A stretch of 34,762 bases of DNA from CAZUMH01 sp964621645 (lineage in GTDB: Bacteria > Zhuqueibacterota > QNDG01 > JAGLOF01), in contig CAZUMH010000027.1 of NCBI GenBank assembly GCA_964621645.1, positions 1-34,762 of the forward strand, read 5' to 3'. Position 1 is the stretch's first letter. The number at the start of each line of letters is the position of its first letter. This document shows positions 32,987-34,762 of this stretch, piece after piece. Below the pieces are notes generated by a model. That model made no database searches and was not told the DNA's origin. It saw only the letters and a program-made list of their open reading frames with translations. A program made the translations under genes and the position numbers.

Positions 32987-34762
32987 ATGAGACAGGTTTC
33001 TGGCGTTGTGATGTTTCTGCTGCTGTGCATCACATCAGGCTGCAGCCGACATCCTGCCGGTGAAGCATCACTGCTCTGGTATGATCACCCGGCCCGGAAG
33101 TGGGAGGAAGCCCTGCCGCTGGGAAACGGCCGCCTGGGAGTCATGGTCTTTGGAAATCCCGATGAGGAGCATCTTCAGCTCAATGATGATTCCCTCTGGC
33201 CGGAAGACCCGGGCTGGGGAGCACCGGAGGGAACGCCGGCCGATTTAAAGAAAATCAGATCCCTGCTTTTTGCCGGGAAACACCATGAAGCGGACCGTCT
33301 TTTCGTCGAAAAATTTTCCAACAAAAGCATCCTCCGTTCCCATCAGACACTGGGGGATCTGCATATCCATCTGGGACATGAGAATATTACAGATTACCGG
33401 CGGGAACTCTGCCTTCAGGATGGTGTAGCGACCATCTCCTACCGCACGAATGGGGACAGAGTGTCGGAAAAGGTTTTTGTCTCCCATCCGCATCAGGCGG
33501 TGATCATCGAAATCCGTTCAGAAGCCGGTGACGGGCTCAACGGCAAGGTCCTTCTCACCAGACTTGACGACAACGATGTCCCCACTGTGCAGGTTGCCAC
33601 TGCTGAAGACAATCTGTTGATCATGGCCGGCGAAGTCACCCAGCGCGGCGCGACCTTCAGATCCCAACCGGCGCCGATTCTGCATGGAATCAGATTTGAA
33701 ACCATCCTTAAGATCGTCAATGAAGGGGGAACGATACTTCGCGGGGAGGATTTTCTGGAACTGGATCATGTGAAACGGGCCACGTTCTATCTGGTCTCAA
33801 ATTCCTCCTGGTACCATGAGGATTATGCCACGCAGAACCGGGAGGACCTCGCCGCTCTTCAGAGGATATCCCTGCGAAGTCTTGAGAAAGCGCATATCAG
33901 GGATTTCCAACAATATTTTCTGAGAACCAGGCTGCGGTTGTCACCGGCCGGTCCAGACTCCCTGCCCGCCGACATGCGTCTGCAACGGGTAAAAGACGGA
34001 CAGATTGATCCGGGGCTGGAGCGGCTTCTTTTCGATTTCGGGCGCTATCTGCTGATCTCGTCATCACGCCCCGGCACCAACCCCGCCAATCTTCAGGGAC
34101 TATGGAATCAGCATATCACCGCTCCCTGGAACGCCGATTATCACCTGAACATCAATCTGCAGATGAATTACTGGCCGGCCAATGTGACTCATTTGGAGGA
34201 GATGAATCTGCCGCTCTTTGATTTCATCGACAGACTTATCAAGAACGGCACAGTCACGGCCCGGAAAAATTTCGGCTGCGGCGGCGCCTTCCTTCCCCAT
34301 GCCACCGATCTCTGGGCCCCCACCTGGCTGCGGGCAGCCACCGCCTTTTGGGGCTGCTCCGTGGGAGCCAGCGGCTGGCTCATGCAGCATTACTGGAATC
34401 ATTATCTGTTCACTCAGGATACGGTGTTCCTGCGTGAACGCGCCTACCCCGCCATGACCCAGGTGGCCCGCTTCTACAGCGACTGGCTTATCAAGGACCC
34501 CAGGGACGGCAGCCTGATCTCCGCCCCGTCCACCTCTCCTGAAAATCAATTTCTGGATAAGGACGGCAAACCGGCGGCCACCTGTTTGGGCAGCGCCATG
34601 GATCAGCAAATCATCGCGGAAGTGTTCGATAACTACATCAAGTCCTGTAAAATACTGGGAGTAAATTCGCAGCTTCTGGAGAAGATAAATACACAGCGGC
34701 AAAAACTTAGTCACGGTTTTGTCAATGGCATTGACGGCCGTATTCTGGAATGGGACAGGGAT
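32987..34762 (+). CDS. GH95 alpha-L-fucosidase lipoprotein, C-terminus outside window
   Basis: The first 592 codons are present without a stop. AGGAGG precedes the ATG, and a lipobox follows (LLCITSGC). The GH95 N-terminal beta-domain begins LWYDHPARKWEEALPLGNGRLGVMVFG. The barrel then has NPANLQGLWNQ, HLNINLQMNYW and SAPSTSPENQF. Asn388 and Asn390 match the Asn pair that activates water in Bifidobacterium AfcA (421/423), and Glu519 matches its acid, Glu566. The final catalytic-site Asp would lie beyond the window. GH95 enzymes are inverting and cleave alpha-1,2-L-fucose; some plant-cell-wall members remove L-galactose. It complements the retaining GH29 enzyme at 11815. Confidence 0.93.
   Translation, partial: MRQVSGVVMFLLLCITSGCSRHPAGEASLLWYDHPARKWEEALPLGNGRLGVMVFGNPDEEHLQLNDDSLWPEDPGWGAPEGTPADLKKIRSLLFAGKHHEADRLFVEKFSNKSILRSHQTLGDLHIHLGHENITDYRRELCLQDGVATISYRTNGDRVSEKVFVSHPHQAVIIEIRSEAGDGLNGKVLLTRLDDNDVPTVQVATAEDNLLIMAGEVTQRGATFRSQPAPILHGIRFETILKIVNEGGTILRGEDFLELDHVKRATFYLVSNSSWYHEDYATQNREDLAALQRISLRSLEKAHIRDFQQYFLRTRLRLSPAGPDSLPADMRLQRVKDGQIDPGLERLLFDFGRYLLISSSRPGTNPANLQGLWNQHITAPWNADYHLNINLQMNYWPANVTHLEEMNLPLFDFIDRLIKNGTVTARKNFGCGGAFLPHATDLWAPTWLRAATAFWGCSVGASGWLMQHYWNHYLFTQDTVFLRERAYPAMTQVARFYSDWLIKDPRDGSLISAPSTSPENQFLDKDGKPAATCLGSAMDQQIIAEVFDNYIKSCKILGVNSQLLEKINTQRQKLSHGFVNGIDGRILEWDRD

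Overview
This is a 34.8 kb window from a moderately GC-rich Gram-negative bacterium. The Gram-negative call rests on several lipobox lipoproteins, one outer-membrane barrel candidate and Sec/Tat signal peptides. Strong Shine-Dalgarno sequences (GGAGG type) and sigma70-like boxes (TTGACA) argue against Bacteroidota proper. The six-bladed propeller lipoproteins, the DUF1080/ThuA pair and the many glycoside hydrolases would fit another FCB-type phylum. That placement is inference, because no rRNA or other phylogenetic marker was analysed.

Region 1 (1-4225): a minus-strand ThuA-domain/DUF1080 pair, cut off at the left edge, then a degraded locus. The degraded locus holds a propeller lipoprotein gene with an in-frame TAA, an AT-rich insert carrying an XRE regulator and an ImmA-type metallopeptidase gene with a one-base frameshift, and a 3' fragment of a second propeller gene on the other strand. 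Region 2 (4242-10034, minus strand): housekeeping genes rpmE, a DUF1385 membrane protein and prfA. Upstream of these is a likely operon of DUF3467 protein, outer-membrane barrel, aldehyde dehydrogenase and EamA transporter. A divergent EamA transporter follows at 10140-11033.

Region 3 (11180-34762, all plus strand) is a large sugar-catabolic locus. It encodes an L-rhamnose/L-fucose-type mutarotase, a GH29 alpha-L-fucosidase, a GH172 (DUF2961) enzyme, a complete ribose-type ABC importer (ATPase, permease, binding lipoprotein), a Gfo/Idh/MocA oxidoreductase, a GH127 beta-L-arabinofuranosidase lipoprotein, and a xylulokinase-like FGGY kinase. These are followed by a LacI-family regulator, ribulokinase AraB, L-ribulose-5-P 4-epimerase AraD, a FucI-type isomerase (probably standing in for AraA), an SSS sodium symporter, a YkgJ cysteine-cluster protein, an M1 metallopeptidase, and a GH95 alpha-L-fucosidase lipoprotein that runs off the right edge. 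The enzymes imply removal of L-fucose (or L-galactose) and L-arabinofuranose side chains from plant or algal glycans, import by two routes, and conversion of pentose to D-xylulose-5-P.

The most notable signal is a 56-nt promoter/operator module found twice with identical internal spacing: before the mutarotase/GH29 genes (11182-11237) and before the lacI gene (23730-23785). Both copies contain TTGACA and an identical 23-nt block with an imperfect, CG-centred palindrome typical of LacI-family operators. It predicts that this LacI protein controls its own araBD operon and the distant hydrolase/ABC operon. I found no rRNA, tRNA, CRISPR array, transposase or integrase.
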